The translations under genes were made by a program, and so were the position numbers. 64,000 bases of DNA from an uncultured Acidobacteriota bacterium (lineage in GTDB: Bacteria > Acidobacteriota > Blastocatellia > Pyrinomonadales > Pyrinomonadaceae): assembly GCA_937873515.1 (NCBI GenBank), contig CALMYB010000001.1, positions 143,904-207,903 on the forward strand, read 5' to 3'. The first letter of the stretch is position 1. Every line of letters begins with the position of its first letter. Shown piece after piece: positions 52,997 through 63,137 of the stretch. The notes below the pieces were generated by a model that ran no database searches, was not told the DNA's origin, and saw nothing but the letters and a program-made list of their open reading frames with translations.

Positions 52997-55900
52997 CTAT
53001 CTGTAAGGAAAGCCCATTCCGATCGCCAACGAAAGCTCCGGACGAAGGATCCTGAGCGTGTCGAACTCACCCTCCCCGCTCGGATCGTTCGTAACCCTTT
53101 TATGGCCGCCTAATCCATCGATTCCCCACAGTTCAAAGGGACTATTATTGAGCCCGGAGAACGGAATGGTGCCGTTAGCAAGAGTGGCTGCTTGGAGGGT
53201 CACGTTGCCCCATTGGCTGAACGTGGTGTTCGCCGTCCATTTCACCGTCAACGTCTGCCCCGCACTCCCGGCCTGGTAGTTCAACGTGTAAACCCCATTG
53301 CTTGTCCCGCCCGAATTCGAGATCGATGTATCTACATACGCCGGTGCACTGCCGTCACTAAGATCCGCTTCTAAACGCCCTCCGGCCGCCCATAACCCGA
53401 CGTACAGCTTTAATGTACGGGCCGTCGTATCTGCCGGCACCGTCACCTGGAATCCGTTGTTCTGGCCTGTTGCGTAAACTCCAGTCGATGTGTTCGTAGC
53501 AGAGGCCGTCGGTGTCCCGCCGGTCCAACTAAAGAAGGTCGGATTGTTGCTGTACCGCTGCGTCGATCCGCCGCCGATACGTATGAAATTGCCTATCTGC
53601 TGCGTTACACCATTCTTATGGTTGAAGCTGCTCGCATTGCTTATGCCCCAATGTGCCCAATCGGCCGTTCCTTCGGCCGATAGATTCACATTTGCGGGTG
53701 ATACCGCACTGCTTGCCGAAAGCGATCCTGCGGCACCGGCAGGATTGACCGTCACGGTCAGATCATCCGATGCACTCAACGCGCTGTCGTCGCCCGTCAG
53801 TCTCAGCACGTACGTTCCCGCCGCACTAAAGTCTGCTGTCGTGTTCAATGCACTTGCGTTGCCGAAAGTTACTGTTCCCGGCCCGCTCACCTTTGTCCAT
53901 GCCGTCGAAACGGCCGCGGGCGGATTCGGCAGCCCGTCGTCCGTCACTGCCCCGCTCAAGCTTGCCGACGCGGGCAGCATGATAGCCTTGTCGCTTCCTG
54001 CGTTTACCACGGGAGCTTGATTTGGCGGTTGAATCGGCGAACCCAAGAGCGTTGCAGCCTGCAGTGTTACATTGCTCCAAGGATTGAAAGTCGTATTCAC
54101 GGTCCACTCTACCGTCAAAGTTTGTCCCGCGGAGGCTGCCTGATAGTTGATCGTATAGACGCGATTGATCGTACTGCTTGAGCTCACTTGTGTTGTATCC
54201 ACATAGACGGGAGCACTCCCGTCGCTCAGGCTTGCCTCAAAGCGTCCTCCGGCTGCCCAAAGCCCTACATACATCTTCAGTGTTCGAGCCGTCGTGTCGG
54301 CCGGCGCGACGATCTGATATCCATTACCCACTCCGACGATCCATAGACCGGTATCAACACCAGATGCTGAAGCTGTCGGGGTTCCTCCACTCCAGCTGTA
54401 GCTTGTTGAGTTGCCGCTAAATTGCTGTGCGATGCCGTTCCCGACCAGTGTGTAGTTTCCTATCTGCGAAGTGACGCCGTTTTTGTGGTTAAAGCTGGCC
54501 GGGCTCGTTAGGCCCCAATGGGCCCAATCCGCGGTTCCTTCGGCGGATAGGTCCACATTCGATGCCGGCGCCGCTCCGCTCACCGAAAGCACCCCGAGAC
54601 CTGGCAGATTTACTATTACTGTCATCTCGTCCGAGGCATTCAGGACACTATCATCGCCTGTCAGCCTCAGTACATAGGTACCGGACGTGCTGAAGTCCGC
54701 CGTGGTACTCAGCGCGTTTGCGTTTCCAAACGTCACTGTTCCCGGACCGCTCACCTTTGTCCACGCCGTCGAGACGGCCGCCGGCGGATTCGGCAGACCG
54801 TCGTCCGTCGCCGTCCCATTGAGACTCGCTGACGCAGGCAGAGTGATCACCTGATCTGCTCCTGAATCGACTACCGGCGGTTGATTAACAGGCGGTCCGC
54901 TCATTACAAGAGTCGCTCCTTGAAGGGTCACGTTGCCCCATTGGCTGAACGTGGTGTTCGCCGTCCATTTCACCGTCAACGTCTGCCCCGCACTCCCGGC
55001 CTGGTAGTTCAACGTGTAAACCCCATTGCTTGTCCCGCCCGAATTCGAGATCGATGTATCTACATACGCCGGTGCACTGCCGTCACTAAGATCCGCTTCT
55101 AAACGCCCTCCGGCCGCCCATAACCCGACGTACAGCTTTAATGTACGGGCCGTCGTATCTGCCGGCACCGTCACCTGGAATCCGTTGTTCTGGCCTGTTG
55201 CGTAAACTCCAGTCGATGTGTTCGTAGCAGAGGCCGTCGGTGTCCCGCCGGTCCAACTAAAGAAGGTCGGATTGTTGCTGTACCGCTGCGTCGATCCGCC
55301 GCCGATACGTATGAAATTGCCTATCTGCTGCGTTACACCATTCTTATGGTTGAAGCTGCTCGCATTGCTTATGCCCCAATGTGCCCAATCGGCCGTTCCT
55401 TCGGCCGATAGATTCACATTTGCGGGTGATACCGCACTGCTTGCCGAAAGCGATCCTGCGGCACCGGCAGGATTGACCGTCACGGTCAGATCATCCGATG
55501 CACTCAACGCGCTGTCGTCGCCCGTCAGTCTCAGCACGTACGTTCCCGCCGCACTAAAGTCTGCTGTCGTGTTCAATGCACTTGCGTTGCCGAAAGTTAC
55601 TGTTCCCGGCCCGCTCACCTTTGTCCATGCCGTCGAAACGGCCGCGGGCGGATTCGGCAGCCCGTCGTCCGTCACTGCCCCGCTCAAGCTTGCCGACGCG
55701 GGCAGCATGATAGCCTTGTCGCTTCCTGCGTTCACAATTGGCGCCTGGTTCACCGGCGGAGCAACACCACCGGTCAGGGTTACTGCCTGAACGTTAATAT
55801 TGCCAACTGGATAGGTGGTCGATTCAATGTACCAACGCAGCCTTAATGTCTGGCCCGCCGATGCAGCCGAATATGTGATCGTATATACGCCATTCTGCGC

Positions 55901-58606
55901 TCCGGCCGGATAGATAGTTGAAAAAGAATTATCGATCAGAGGCGAAGCACTGCCATCGCTAAGTTCTGCCTCAAGCCGCCCTCTTATTCTCCAGACTCCG
56001 ACATACAGCCTTAGAGTTCGTTGGAAAGTGTCCGCCGGTACTGACAATTCAAATCCATTGCCTTGGCCATAGGTGTAAATACAAGTCGGAGTATTGACAG
56101 CGGCACCTGCCGGGGTTCCATCATTCCAAGTGTAATAGACTGTCGGGTCGCCATTGCTGCTGCTGCGTATAGTACTGATCGTTCCGATCCGGCTCAGGTT
56201 GCTGATCTGCTGGACGACGCCGGTCTTGTGGTCAAAACTGGTCGAGTCCGTCAGCCCCCAATGTGCCCAATCAGCGGTTCCCTCGGTCGAGAGATCGACC
56301 GCCAAGTTCGTCGGAACGGCTTGGCTGCCCGTGAGCGAGCCACCCGCTCCCGTCACACCCGCAACCACCGTAACGTCGTCGAACGATGTCAATGCGCCGT
56401 CATTTGCAGTCAACCTAAGAACGTAGATGCCAGCCATCGAAAAATTCGCATTTGTGACCGGGCTGCCGGCATTTCCAAACGTGACATTGCCCGGGCCGGT
56501 AACCTTCGACCAGCCTGAAGTAACCGTCGCCGGAGGTGACGGAAGGTTGTCATCAGAAACAGCCCCAGAGAGGCCGGCACCCACCGAAATATCAACGGTC
56601 TGATCCGTTCCGGCGTTGACGACAGGGGCGAGGTTAGTAACACCGCCGCCTGCTTGATTCACTGTGAAAAGATGTCCGCCGATGACCATTGTCCCGACAC
56701 GCGGTCCGCTGGCAGAGTTGTCCGAGACCGAATAAGTTACGATTCCGTTTCCACTCCCCGAACCTCCGCTCGGTGAAGTTATGGTGATCCACGGGTCGTT
56801 GCTTACGGCGTTCCAGACACATCCGTTCGACGTAACATTTACGCTGGAACTTCCGCCGGGGATACCAAAATTACCGGTTGACGATGAGATCGAGTGTGCG
56901 ATCTCGGTGCTAGTTGTGTTGTATCCCATACCGCAGGACAACGGGTGAACCGCAACATCCGAAAAGGTAACAGGAATCGATTGCCCCGACGGATCGGGCG
57001 ATACCTGTCGTTGGACATGAAGGTGGTCTCCGCAGCTATTGAATGATCCGCTTACCGAACCCGTGTGCCCCTGACGGCCGACATAAAGACCTTGGCACGC
57101 GCTTGTACCGACTTCGACCTGGATCGAATTTGTCTGAAGGTGTGAGAAGGCAGAATACGTTCCGTCTGCGTGCTGAATTATCACCTGATTTCCTAAATAG
57201 AATCCCGGACATCCCGCCGAACTGTAGTCCGGACAGCTAGGCTGAATAAAGTTGCAGGCCATCGTACTGTGCGTAAAGACGACCAGGCCGTCCGCGATAG
57301 CAAGCGCGTGGGCTCCAACGGTTGTGCGTTGGAAGTCATACGCGTATCCCATTGTGTCGTAATGCGCCGTAAGATTGCAGGCACCCGGTGCGGGGTAACT
57401 CCCGCCTCCCTGGATCATCGTTGAATTTGCCAAAGGCAAACGATAATCGACGGGAGTCAATCCCAACGTCGATACATTACCGTCCCAGCCCAGATATTTC
57501 GTTACCGTTGCTTCGGGCAGGAATTCTTTGATGATCACACCGCCATCGAACATCCCGGCAAGCACGGCCTTCCCGATATTCTCACTCCTGCCGGAGGTCA
57601 GGTCCTGAAGGACCAAGTTTTCGTAGCCAACTAGGTCTTCACCCGAGATCCTGTGCTTGCCATCGGGTGAATAGAGCTTGAATGAGCGTAATCCGGGAGT
57701 CGGTTCGGTGTCTCCACCGCGGCCTAAAAGATCGACCGGAACTCTGCGTTCCGCGTCTAATGTCGGAAATCCCAAATCGGCACCCGACAATTCCGCCGAC
57801 GACGTTACTCCATCTACCGTCGCTTCCTTCGCGGAGAGCACCAGATCTCGCTCATTGGTCGCCCGCTTTACCAAACTTATTTCCCCGTCCTCATCGCGCC
57901 AGCCTGATTTCCCCGTAAACGTTCCATCGCTAGGAGTATTAAGGACAACCTGCGCTTCCGCGGCTGACGTGCTGAAGTAGTGAATCCGAGTATCCGTTCC
58001 CCAGCTTACGAACTCTGAGAATACATTGGACTCTTCCAAAACGCGCTCGCTAGAATTGTTGAGGTCCGCAAGACCGAGTCCAAATCCGCCGTTTCCAGCA
58101 AAAGTGTACGCGATCTTTGTGGGGTCGGACGGTGACATTGCAGCGGAGAGTATAAGCCGTTGACTAACTCGCACATGCCGGTGAGTAGAAAGGTCTTCGA
58201 GATAAAGGTGGCCGCTTGGCCGTCCGTCGATCAGCGGAGAGTACAACAACTGGTTGCGATCATCAGAAATCCCAAATACCTTAAATGCGGGTAAAGAAGT
58301 ATGGAGCGAAATGATCTCAACGTCCGGGTCGTGATCGACAACGAGAATGGCCTTACCATTGACAGCCGTAACGGCCGGCCGCACTCTTTCAAGGACCGAC
58401 CGTGACTTGTCGACGCCTGCCTGATTTTTTGACGAATCGCGCGAGGGGACCGATGGCACTCCCTGATCTGTCCCTTCCGCTTTCGCTGCAACTCGGAATG
58501 CATAACCCATACCCACACCGGTGACGACCAGCACAGCGACGATGGCGAGAGTTCGCCGAATAGTGAATAAATGCTTGAACATTTCCAAACCTACTGACAA
58601 TTGCAT
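52997..58606 (-). CDS. giant secreted repeat protein (propeller-like, LytM/M23-like, BACON, four PKD plus novel repeats)
   Basis: Predicted 1869-residue exported protein. I take ATG 58606, preceded by GGAG, in place of a TTG four codons upstream. Residues about 1-40 hold an uncleaved or long signal segment. About 60-390 has WD/propeller-like beta blades. About 405-540 is an M23/LytM-like domain with H415, D424 and the D-H-L-H pair H528/H530. About 570-650 resembles a BACON domain. Four units follow, each a PKD-like domain (V-N-A-G-x-D) and a roughly 165-residue repeat marked by A-E-G-T-A-D-W-A-H-W-G. The last 45 residues are a short tail. Units 2 and 4 are identical at DNA level over 809 bp. 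No LPXTG or PEP-CTERM sorting signal is seen. The role is unknown; surface adhesion or matrix binding is plausible. Confidence 0.8.
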   Translation of the reverse strand: MQLSVGLEMFKHLFTIRRTLAIVAVLVVTGVGMGYAFRVAAKAEGTDQGVPSVPSRDSSKNQAGVDKSRSVLERVRPAVTAVNGKAILVVDHDPDVEIISLHTSLPAFKVFGISDDRNQLLYSPLIDGRPSGHLYLEDLSTHRHVRVSQRLILSAAMSPSDPTKIAYTFAGNGGFGLGLADLNNSSERVLEESNVFSEFVSWGTDTRIHYFSTSAAEAQVVLNTPSDGTFTGKSGWRDEDGEISLVKRATNERDLVLSAKEATVDGVTSSAELSGADLGFPTLDAERRVPVDLLGRGGDTEPTPGLRSFKLYSPDGKHRISGEDLVGYENLVLQDLTSGRSENIGKAVLAGMFDGGVIIKEFLPEATVTKYLGWDGNVSTLGLTPVDYRLPLANSTMIQGGGSYPAPGACNLTAHYDTMGYAYDFQRTTVGAHALAIADGLVVFTHSTMACNFIQPSCPDYSSAGCPGFYLGNQVIIQHADGTYSAFSHLQTNSIQVEVGTSACQGLYVGRQGHTGSVSGSFNSCGDHLHVQRQVSPDPSGQSIPVTFSDVAVHPLSCGMGYNTTSTEIAHSISSSTGNFGIPGGSSSVNVTSNGCVWNAVSNDPWITITSPSGGSGSGNGIVTYSVSDNSASGPRVGTMVIGGHLFTVNQAGGGVTNLAPVVNAGTDQTVDISVGAGLSGAVSDDNLPSPPATVTSGWSKVTGPGNVTFGNAGSPVTNANFSMAGIYVLRLTANDGALTSFDDVTVVAGVTGAGGSLTGSQAVPTNLAVDLSTEGTADWAHWGLTDSTSFDHKTGVVQQISNLSRIGTISTIRSSSNGDPTVYYTWNDGTPAGAAVNTPTCIYTYGQGNGFELSVPADTFQRTLRLYVGVWRIRGRLEAELSDGSASPLIDNSFSTIYPAGAQNGVYTITYSAASAGQTLRLRWYIESTTYPVGNINVQAVTLTGGVAPPVNQAPIVNAGSDKAIMLPASASLSGAVTDDGLPNPPAAVSTAWTKVSGPGTVTFGNASALNTTADFSAAGTYVLRLTGDDSALSASDDLTVTVNPAGAAGSLSASSAVSPANVNLSAEGTADWAHWGISNASSFNHKNGVTQQIGNFIRIGGGSTQRYSNNPTFFSWTGGTPTASATNTSTGVYATGQNNGFQVTVPADTTARTLKLYVGLWAAGGRLEADLSDGSAPAYVDTSISNSGGTSNGVYTLNYQAGSAGQTLTVKWTANTTFSQWGNVTLQGATLVMSGPPVNQPPVVDSGADQVITLPASASLNGTATDDGLPNPPAAVSTAWTKVSGPGTVTFGNANALSTTADFSTSGTYVLRLTGDDSVLNASDEMTVIVNLPGLGVLSVSGAAPASNVDLSAEGTADWAHWGLTSPASFNHKNGVTSQIGNYTLVGNGIAQQFSGNSTSYSWSGGTPTASASGVDTGLWIVGVGNGYQIVAPADTTARTLKMYVGLWAAGGRFEASLSDGSAPVYVDTTQVSSSSTINRVYTINYQAASAGQTLTVEWTVNTTFNPWSNVTLQAATLLGSPIQPPNQAPVVNAGSDKAIMLPASASLSGAVTDDGLPNPPAAVSTAWTKVSGPGTVTFGNASALNTTADFSAAGTYVLRLTGDDSALSASDDLTVTVNPAGAAGSLSASSAVSPANVNLSAEGTADWAHWGISNASSFNHKNGVTQQIGNFIRIGGGSTQRYSNNPTFFSWTGGTPTASATNTSTGVYATGQNNGFQVTVPADTTARTLKLYVGLWAAGGRLEADLSDGSAPAYVDTSISNSGGTSNGVYTLNYQAGSAGQTLTVKWTANTTFSQWGNVTLQAATLANGTIPFSGLNNSPFELWGIDGLGGHKRVTNDPSGEGEFDTLRILRPELSLAIGMGFPYR
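53196..54004 (-). repeat. 809-bp perfect direct repeat, copy A
   Basis: Identical by eye, base for base, to 54924-55732, at an offset of 1728 bp (576 codons). It covers the PKD-like domain and most of the marker repeat of unit 4. Identity including third codon positions points to recent duplication or gene conversion. Confidence 0.85.
54924..55732 (-). repeat. 809-bp perfect direct repeat, copy B
   Basis: Partner of 53196-54004. The diverged unit 3 lies between the two copies, so the simplest history is either duplication of a two-unit block or gene conversion between units 2 and 4. It is also a site of possible assembly error or recombination that would delete one or two units. Confidence 0.85.
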
Positions 58607-58647
58607 TGTTTTCTCCAACTTCTGACCCTAGACTTAAACTCCAAACC

Positions 58648-59430
58648 TTACCGGCGGTCCGTTGCACCGGGCTCCATCGCAATACTGTCCCGATCCGCGA
58701 GATTTTCACAGAGATAGATCACGTGGGGATAGGGCAGCCAATCCGTGATCGGATACATTTCGGTCCGATCGAAATGCCGATCCAATTTCGTATAGAACTT
58801 CTTCTCGTTCCAGTACCACATATCAAAACTTCTGGTCATCACAACGTCCAAAGCCCACGTAAACGCGATCTTAAAGAATGGCCGAGTGGTAACGTCCTTG
58901 ATTATCAGTCTCCCGTCGGCTGCCAGGTGCGACGCGCAGATTCCAAGCAACGTGGACTTTGCTGTGTCGTCGATATGGTGAAGGAGATCGACCATCATGA
59001 TCGCGTCGTACTGTTCGTTTATGGCGAGGTCTCGGGCGTCGCCCACCTTGAATCTCGCATTCCTTAGCCCTAATCTGTCAGCTGCTAAGTTCGCCTCGCG
59101 TACTCGGCGTTCGTTGAGATCGTATCCGCAATATTCGATCTCTGGGTACATTGATGAAAAATAGCAGCCGAACAGCCCAAAGCCGCAGCCGACATCGAGG
59201 ATCCGCTTCTTTCCTCGAAGGCATAGGCTTAACATTTGCAAGATGTTGATGTTGATGATCGTGAAGCGCGCTTTGCAATAGGCGCGAATGAGCGGAGAAT
59301 CATAAACGTCAACGATCTTCGCCAAAAAGCGACGATAATCATACGGCTGAGCGTTGTGTGCGGCACGTGCGATGACGGGAGGCGTTGCCGCCAGTTCCGG
59401 CATCAAAGTTATTTTTTCGGGCGATAGCAT
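58648..59430 (-). CDS. class I SAM-dependent methyltransferase
   Basis: Predicted 260-residue methyltransferase. The SAM-binding motif I is I-L-D-V-G-C-G-F-G near residue 76, followed by Y-C-G-Y-D-L-N, V-G-D-A-R-D and M-V-D-L-L-H-H. This is the common Methyltransf_25/31 layout. A hydrophobic C-terminal part with W-Y-W-N-E may contact a lipid-like substrate. It ends 41 bases before the start of the giant secreted protein gene and lies 29 bases after the GT-C gene, so all three may share a transcript. The substrate is unknown. Confidence 0.75.
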   Translation of the reverse strand: MLSPEKITLMPELAATPPVIARAAHNAQPYDYRRFLAKIVDVYDSPLIRAYCKARFTIININILQMLSLCLRGKKRILDVGCGFGLFGCYFSSMYPEIEYCGYDLNERRVREANLAADRLGLRNARFKVGDARDLAINEQYDAIMMVDLLHHIDDTAKSTLLGICASHLAADGRLIIKDVTTRPFFKIAFTWALDVVMTRSFDMWYWNEKKFYTKLDRHFDRTEMYPITDWLPYPHVIYLCENLADRDSIAMEPGATDRR

Positions 59431-59459
59431 CTTTCTGATATATTCCCCGACGACCGGCC

Positions 59460-61700
59460 TTACTTCTCCAGCGTCTTCAAAACTTGTTCTGCAACCAGTG
59501 GTCCGGCCTCGACTCGATAGCCGTCGCCCGTGATCGATGGCCCATCAACTAGCCAAACTTGCCTATCAGCAAATGAACTAAGTAGCCGAGTTTGAACTGC
59601 AGTTCCTCTATCGAAGGCAAAGATGGGTGAATCACCATCGAAGTTGACGGGGTTCAATGTCCAAGCCGCTTGGTAATCCGGGCTTTCGCTGCCCCGAACA
59701 AGAATCAGGCTTTTTCCGAAATGATGGTCTCTCGCCAAGTCGCTAATACTTGGATCTATACCGAGATAGTGGTAGTACTTGTCGGCCGATCGCCAAGGTA
59801 CATAGCAGATCAACGCAAGGGAACATAAGGAAAGCAGTGCAAGGACCAACCGATTCTTGACCGTACTTGACACGGTCGGGCCTAGCCAATCGAGGCCGCT
59901 GACAGTGAGAGCAACCAATGGAATTATCGAAACAAACCAGTATCGAGCGCCAAAGTCAGGTCCGCCGTGGTACCAAAAGAGACCGTAAGTCAGCACAACA
60001 ACCGCAATCGAGATGACCGCCCAAAGGTCTTTAAGTCTAGCTTTCCCGGAGAGGACAAAGAAGACGATGAACAAAAGCGAGCCGACTCCCCAACCAAAAA
60101 GTTCGCTCTGCAGCAAACTTGTATTCAAGGCAGTGTTGATCAAGGCCTCCAACGGAGAATGGCCGGGAAACGCATCCAATCCCCAGCCCATGCCTCGCTC
60201 CGGTCCGAAACCTAATGCCATGACCTTCGGCCAAAAGTGTTTCGTGTAGTAAGCATCGATCGGCATCGCAAACGCATTGCCGGTTACGGCCGCATCGTAA
60301 GGAAAGATCAATGAAGCGGTCGCGATCGTACCGAGGACCAGCGCTGATGCCGAGAGTATTCGCTGCCTCCACGTGCTGGAATAAAAAAAGACAGTAGTGC
60401 CAAGCAGGACGGCCACAATGGCGCCGTCGAGCGGACGAATCAAACTAACTACCCCGATCAGACCTCCGGCGAGCAAACACATCCAGATCCGCCGCGACGC
60501 TAACGAATTCAAGAGGATCACGGCGGCCCCTAAAGCAGAAGCAAGTGTGAACATATGCCCCATAAAGTTCATACCCATAAAGATGAACCATGGAGAGCAA
60601 CTCAGAAGGATGATCGCTATCCTCGCAGCGCGCCTGTCGTAAACCTGCTGAAAGAAAACATAAGCAAGCAGAATGCACACTCCTGCTAACACGGGGTTTA
60701 CAAGCCATTCAACGCCAGCCCACACTCCTACGGCCAGCACCGCCGGCCATCCCGGCGAGAATATCGAATACCAACGGCTATCGAGATACGGCACCATGTA
60801 TAGACTGAAGGCTTCGGGTACCGGGGGAGGCTTGACCGTTAGTTGGCCCGCAGCCAGATAGCGGGCTTGAAACAGGTACTGCGTTTCGTCCGGCACGTGA
60901 GGATAGGCCTGATAAACGAAAAAGCTAAGTGCTGCCGCCAACAATACGACGAATAAGGCCGCACCGACGGCAAAACGGTCAAGGCGCGACCGTGTAGCCG
61001 TTGGCTCATCGCTGCCGTTAAGGAATACGTCGATCTTCCGGCCGATCCTTTCCACGGACGCCTCCGGTACTGCAGAGACCAAGATAATCACAGTGCCGAG
61101 ACTTACCAACTGGATCCATGCGCCGATCAACAAACCTGTACCGTATATTTTTAGGTCAGGGGTTACTGCTGCGCCTGCAAATACCAGAAAGAGTACCGCT
61201 ATCGCAAGCTTCCAATATCCAATGTTGCTTCGGAGCCACGCGGCGATCGAGCCGATGTGTTTAGTGATCGCGTAAGCGACAATACAAGTTTGCAGAACGA
61301 CAATGGCCACCTCTAGCGAATGCTGCTGCAACAGATCAGAAAGCGCGCGATAGTGCTGAAAATGAATTAGCCGCCCGGCATCTATCATTTGAAGCGATGC
61401 CGCTTCGCCAACTAGAGCAACGCAAAGCCAACCCGCAAAGGCTCGCCACGCCGTTGTCGCCAAACAACCAAAGACAGAAAGTCCGACGCCTGCCGAGAGC
61501 GGCAGCACGAACGCGCCCGTCAAGACACCTTGCCCGTCGCGAAACTCGCTCAAGCCAAAACTTGCGCCGATCAGTGCGATCCCCATCAGCACAAAGACCG
61601 CCGAGACAAGGTGTCTCCACCTCTTTTCTAAAGGCACCAGAGCCGCACCCGCAACAACGCTTCTGTCGATCGTGCCTAATTCAAGCTTTTCCGCGTCCAT
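59460..61700 (-). CDS. GT-C-like (GT39-type) membrane protein
   Basis: Predicted 746-residue polytopic protein. Six hydrophobic N-terminal segments (about 30-215) precede a GT39-like core from about 240. There the first periplasmic loop holds P-H-V-P-D-E-T-Q-Y-L-F-Q-A-R, the acidic motif of PMT/ArnT-type glycosyltransferases. S-L-I-R-P-L-D-G-A near residue 425 is a further match. The extra N-terminal membrane block is unlike standard members. It probably uses a polyprenyl-phosphate sugar at the periplasmic face. It lies 18 bases after the flavoprotein gene. Confidence 0.72.
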   Translation of the reverse strand: MDAEKLELGTIDRSVVAGAALVPLEKRWRHLVSAVFVLMGIALIGASFGLSEFRDGQGVLTGAFVLPLSAGVGLSVFGCLATTAWRAFAGWLCVALVGEAASLQMIDAGRLIHFQHYRALSDLLQQHSLEVAIVVLQTCIVAYAITKHIGSIAAWLRSNIGYWKLAIAVLFLVFAGAAVTPDLKIYGTGLLIGAWIQLVSLGTVIILVSAVPEASVERIGRKIDVFLNGSDEPTATRSRLDRFAVGAALFVVLLAAALSFFVYQAYPHVPDETQYLFQARYLAAGQLTVKPPPVPEAFSLYMVPYLDSRWYSIFSPGWPAVLAVGVWAGVEWLVNPVLAGVCILLAYVFFQQVYDRRAARIAIILLSCSPWFIFMGMNFMGHMFTLASALGAAVILLNSLASRRIWMCLLAGGLIGVVSLIRPLDGAIVAVLLGTTVFFYSSTWRQRILSASALVLGTIATASLIFPYDAAVTGNAFAMPIDAYYTKHFWPKVMALGFGPERGMGWGLDAFPGHSPLEALINTALNTSLLQSELFGWGVGSLLFIVFFVLSGKARLKDLWAVISIAVVVLTYGLFWYHGGPDFGARYWFVSIIPLVALTVSGLDWLGPTVSSTVKNRLVLALLSLCSLALICYVPWRSADKYYHYLGIDPSISDLARDHHFGKSLILVRGSESPDYQAAWTLNPVNFDGDSPIFAFDRGTAVQTRLLSSFADRQVWLVDGPSITGDGYRVEAGPLVAEQVLKTLEK

Positions 61701-61718
61701 TGCTCCGATGGAAGATCA

Positions 61719-63137
61719 CTAATCCTCGACAACGTGTTTTCCGAATTCTTTGCGATATGCCGACCACTTATCGGCAGAAAAGTTCCCGGCGTCGTCAAGA
61801 CAATCGACTGCTCCGTAAGCCATCGCAAGGGCGTGATGTGTGTTGTCATGCGCGAACAACCCCTGTCGGCCAAAAGTCAAAACTCGATCTAGGCCGCTAG
61901 CCCATTCGTCTTGGATATTAAAATGGTCTTCATAGCCTTCGCGGTATATCGGATAGGCGAACGCAAGACGTTTTGTAACCACAGCAGAGATCGATGCCTT
62001 GATCGGCACACCGCATTTCTCGAGCGATTCGCGACACAGTTCGCCGAGTTCCTCATCCGACGCATTCCAGGTATCGTCATTGACCATACAGGGCAGCTCG
62101 CCGCAAAGAACCGTCCTTTCCTTCGGACCGTTCCCTCCGCTGTAGTTCTTCGGTTCTGAAAGACGCGTTAGTTTGATCTCGGTCTCTGGGAAATAATGAG
62201 CATCAAATTCTGTCCACTGCGGCTGGTCCACAACGAGGTAGATGAGAACCATCGCACGATACGATATCTGTTTCGAGGCATTGATCACCCGCTGTGGAAC
62301 GTCGGGGCTCGCGATCTTGGCGAGCACGGTAATTGGGAGGGTCGACCACACGCGATCCGCCTCGACCGTGTATGTCTCGCCGCTGCGCTCATAGCTGACG
62401 CGATGTACGACTCCGAACTCGATCTTATTAACTGTCGATCCCGTACGAATATCTGCCCCGAGATCAGTCGCTGCATTGGCGATCGCCCGCGAGATTTGCC
62501 CAAAGCCTTCGCGTGGATAGAAGAACCGGCCCGCACCCGGTGTCTTAAAGCCCGGTACGATCGAAATGATCTTCTTCGCCATCTTCCCGAGCGAGCCGGC
62601 AGACACTCGACGATGAGCTTGTGTTGCTGAAAGCTCCTCCGGCGGCATTCCCCAGATCTTTACGGCATATGGAAAATAGAAATCCCGGCAGATCGTCGAC
62701 CCGAGACCACGCTCCAACACACTTGTGAATGTCTCGTGCCCGTTCTCGCGAGCAGGACGCACGAGCTTGCGCGTCATATCCAACGCCACTCCTCCACTAA
62801 AAGAAAGCGGCAGCCGAAGGGCAAGATCTTGCGGCTTAAGCGGAAAATGGATCCACCGTCCCTGTAGTCGAATGCGTCCATGACGCGGCCGGCTCATAAG
62901 GTCGTCTCCAAGAAGTTCGCGAAGATCGTCCAGGATCCTCGGTTCGCAGGCCGGATGGAGCCGATGGCTCCCATAATCGACCTGCATTCCTGCGACTTCG
63001 AAACTGCCCGCATTTCCGCCTACGTCGTCCCGCTGCTCCAATACGGTTACATCCGCTTTACCCTGCTTGGCGAGTTGCCAAGCCGCCCCCACGCCTGCGG
63101 GCCCCGCACCGAGTATGACTATTCTCGATCTTGCCAT
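61719..63137 (-). CDS. UDP-galactopyranose-mutase-like FAD protein (second copy of the family)
   Basis: Predicted 472-residue flavoprotein with the FAD-binding loop [10 protein letters not shown] (residues 5-14), [10 protein letters not shown] near residue 35 and D-Y-G-S-H-R-L near residue 54. [11 protein letters not shown] segment near residue 165 parallels E-K-V-W-G-I-P-C in the protein encoded at 45456, so the two belong to the same superfamily but are diverged. It could act on a nucleotide sugar or a polyprenol-linked sugar. ATG 63137 directly abuts the upstream stop. Confidence 0.75.
   Translation of the reverse strand: MARSRIVILGAGPAGVGAAWQLAKQGKADVTVLEQRDDVGGNAGSFEVAGMQVDYGSHRLHPACEPRILDDLRELLGDDLMSRPRHGRIRLQGRWIHFPLKPQDLALRLPLSFSGGVALDMTRKLVRPARENGHETFTSVLERGLGSTICRDFYFPYAVKIWGMPPEELSATQAHRRVSAGSLGKMAKKIISIVPGFKTPGAGRFFYPREGFGQISRAIANAATDLGADIRTGSTVNKIEFGVVHRVSYERSGETYTVEADRVWSTLPITVLAKIASPDVPQRVINASKQISYRAMVLIYLVVDQPQWTEFDAHYFPETEIKLTRLSEPKNYSGGNGPKERTVLCGELPCMVNDDTWNASDEELGELCRESLEKCGVPIKASISAVVTKRLAFAYPIYREGYEDHFNIQDEWASGLDRVLTFGRQGLFAHDNTHHALAMAYGAVDCLDDAGNFSADKWSAYRKEFGKHVVED

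Larger units (their letters stand above)
53180..56640 (-). repeat. four tandem PKD plus A-E-G-T-A-D-W-A-H-W-G protein repeats
   Basis: Four in-frame copies of an approximately 285-residue unit occupy this stretch. In transcription order the PKD-like parts lie near 56345-56640, 55470-55745, 54605-54885 and 53740-54020, and the marker repeats near 55770-56340, 54905-55470, 54045-54600 and 53180-53740. Unit 1 is the most diverged, unit 3 intermediate, and units 2 and 4 are the same. Confidence 0.8.

Noticed and set aside
53196..55732. A CRISPR array or insertion-sequence pair behind the long direct repeat
   Set aside because: The repeats are 809 bp, in frame, coding, without terminal inverted repeats or transposase, and with one long diverged unit between them. 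They are protein-domain repeats.
53490..55790. Two long, nearly identical + strand open frames of 176 and 190 codons (53490-54020 and 55218-55790)
   Set aside because: They are antisense to the repeats of the giant - strand gene. Their identity follows from the 809-bp DNA repeat, and they show no protein-family features.
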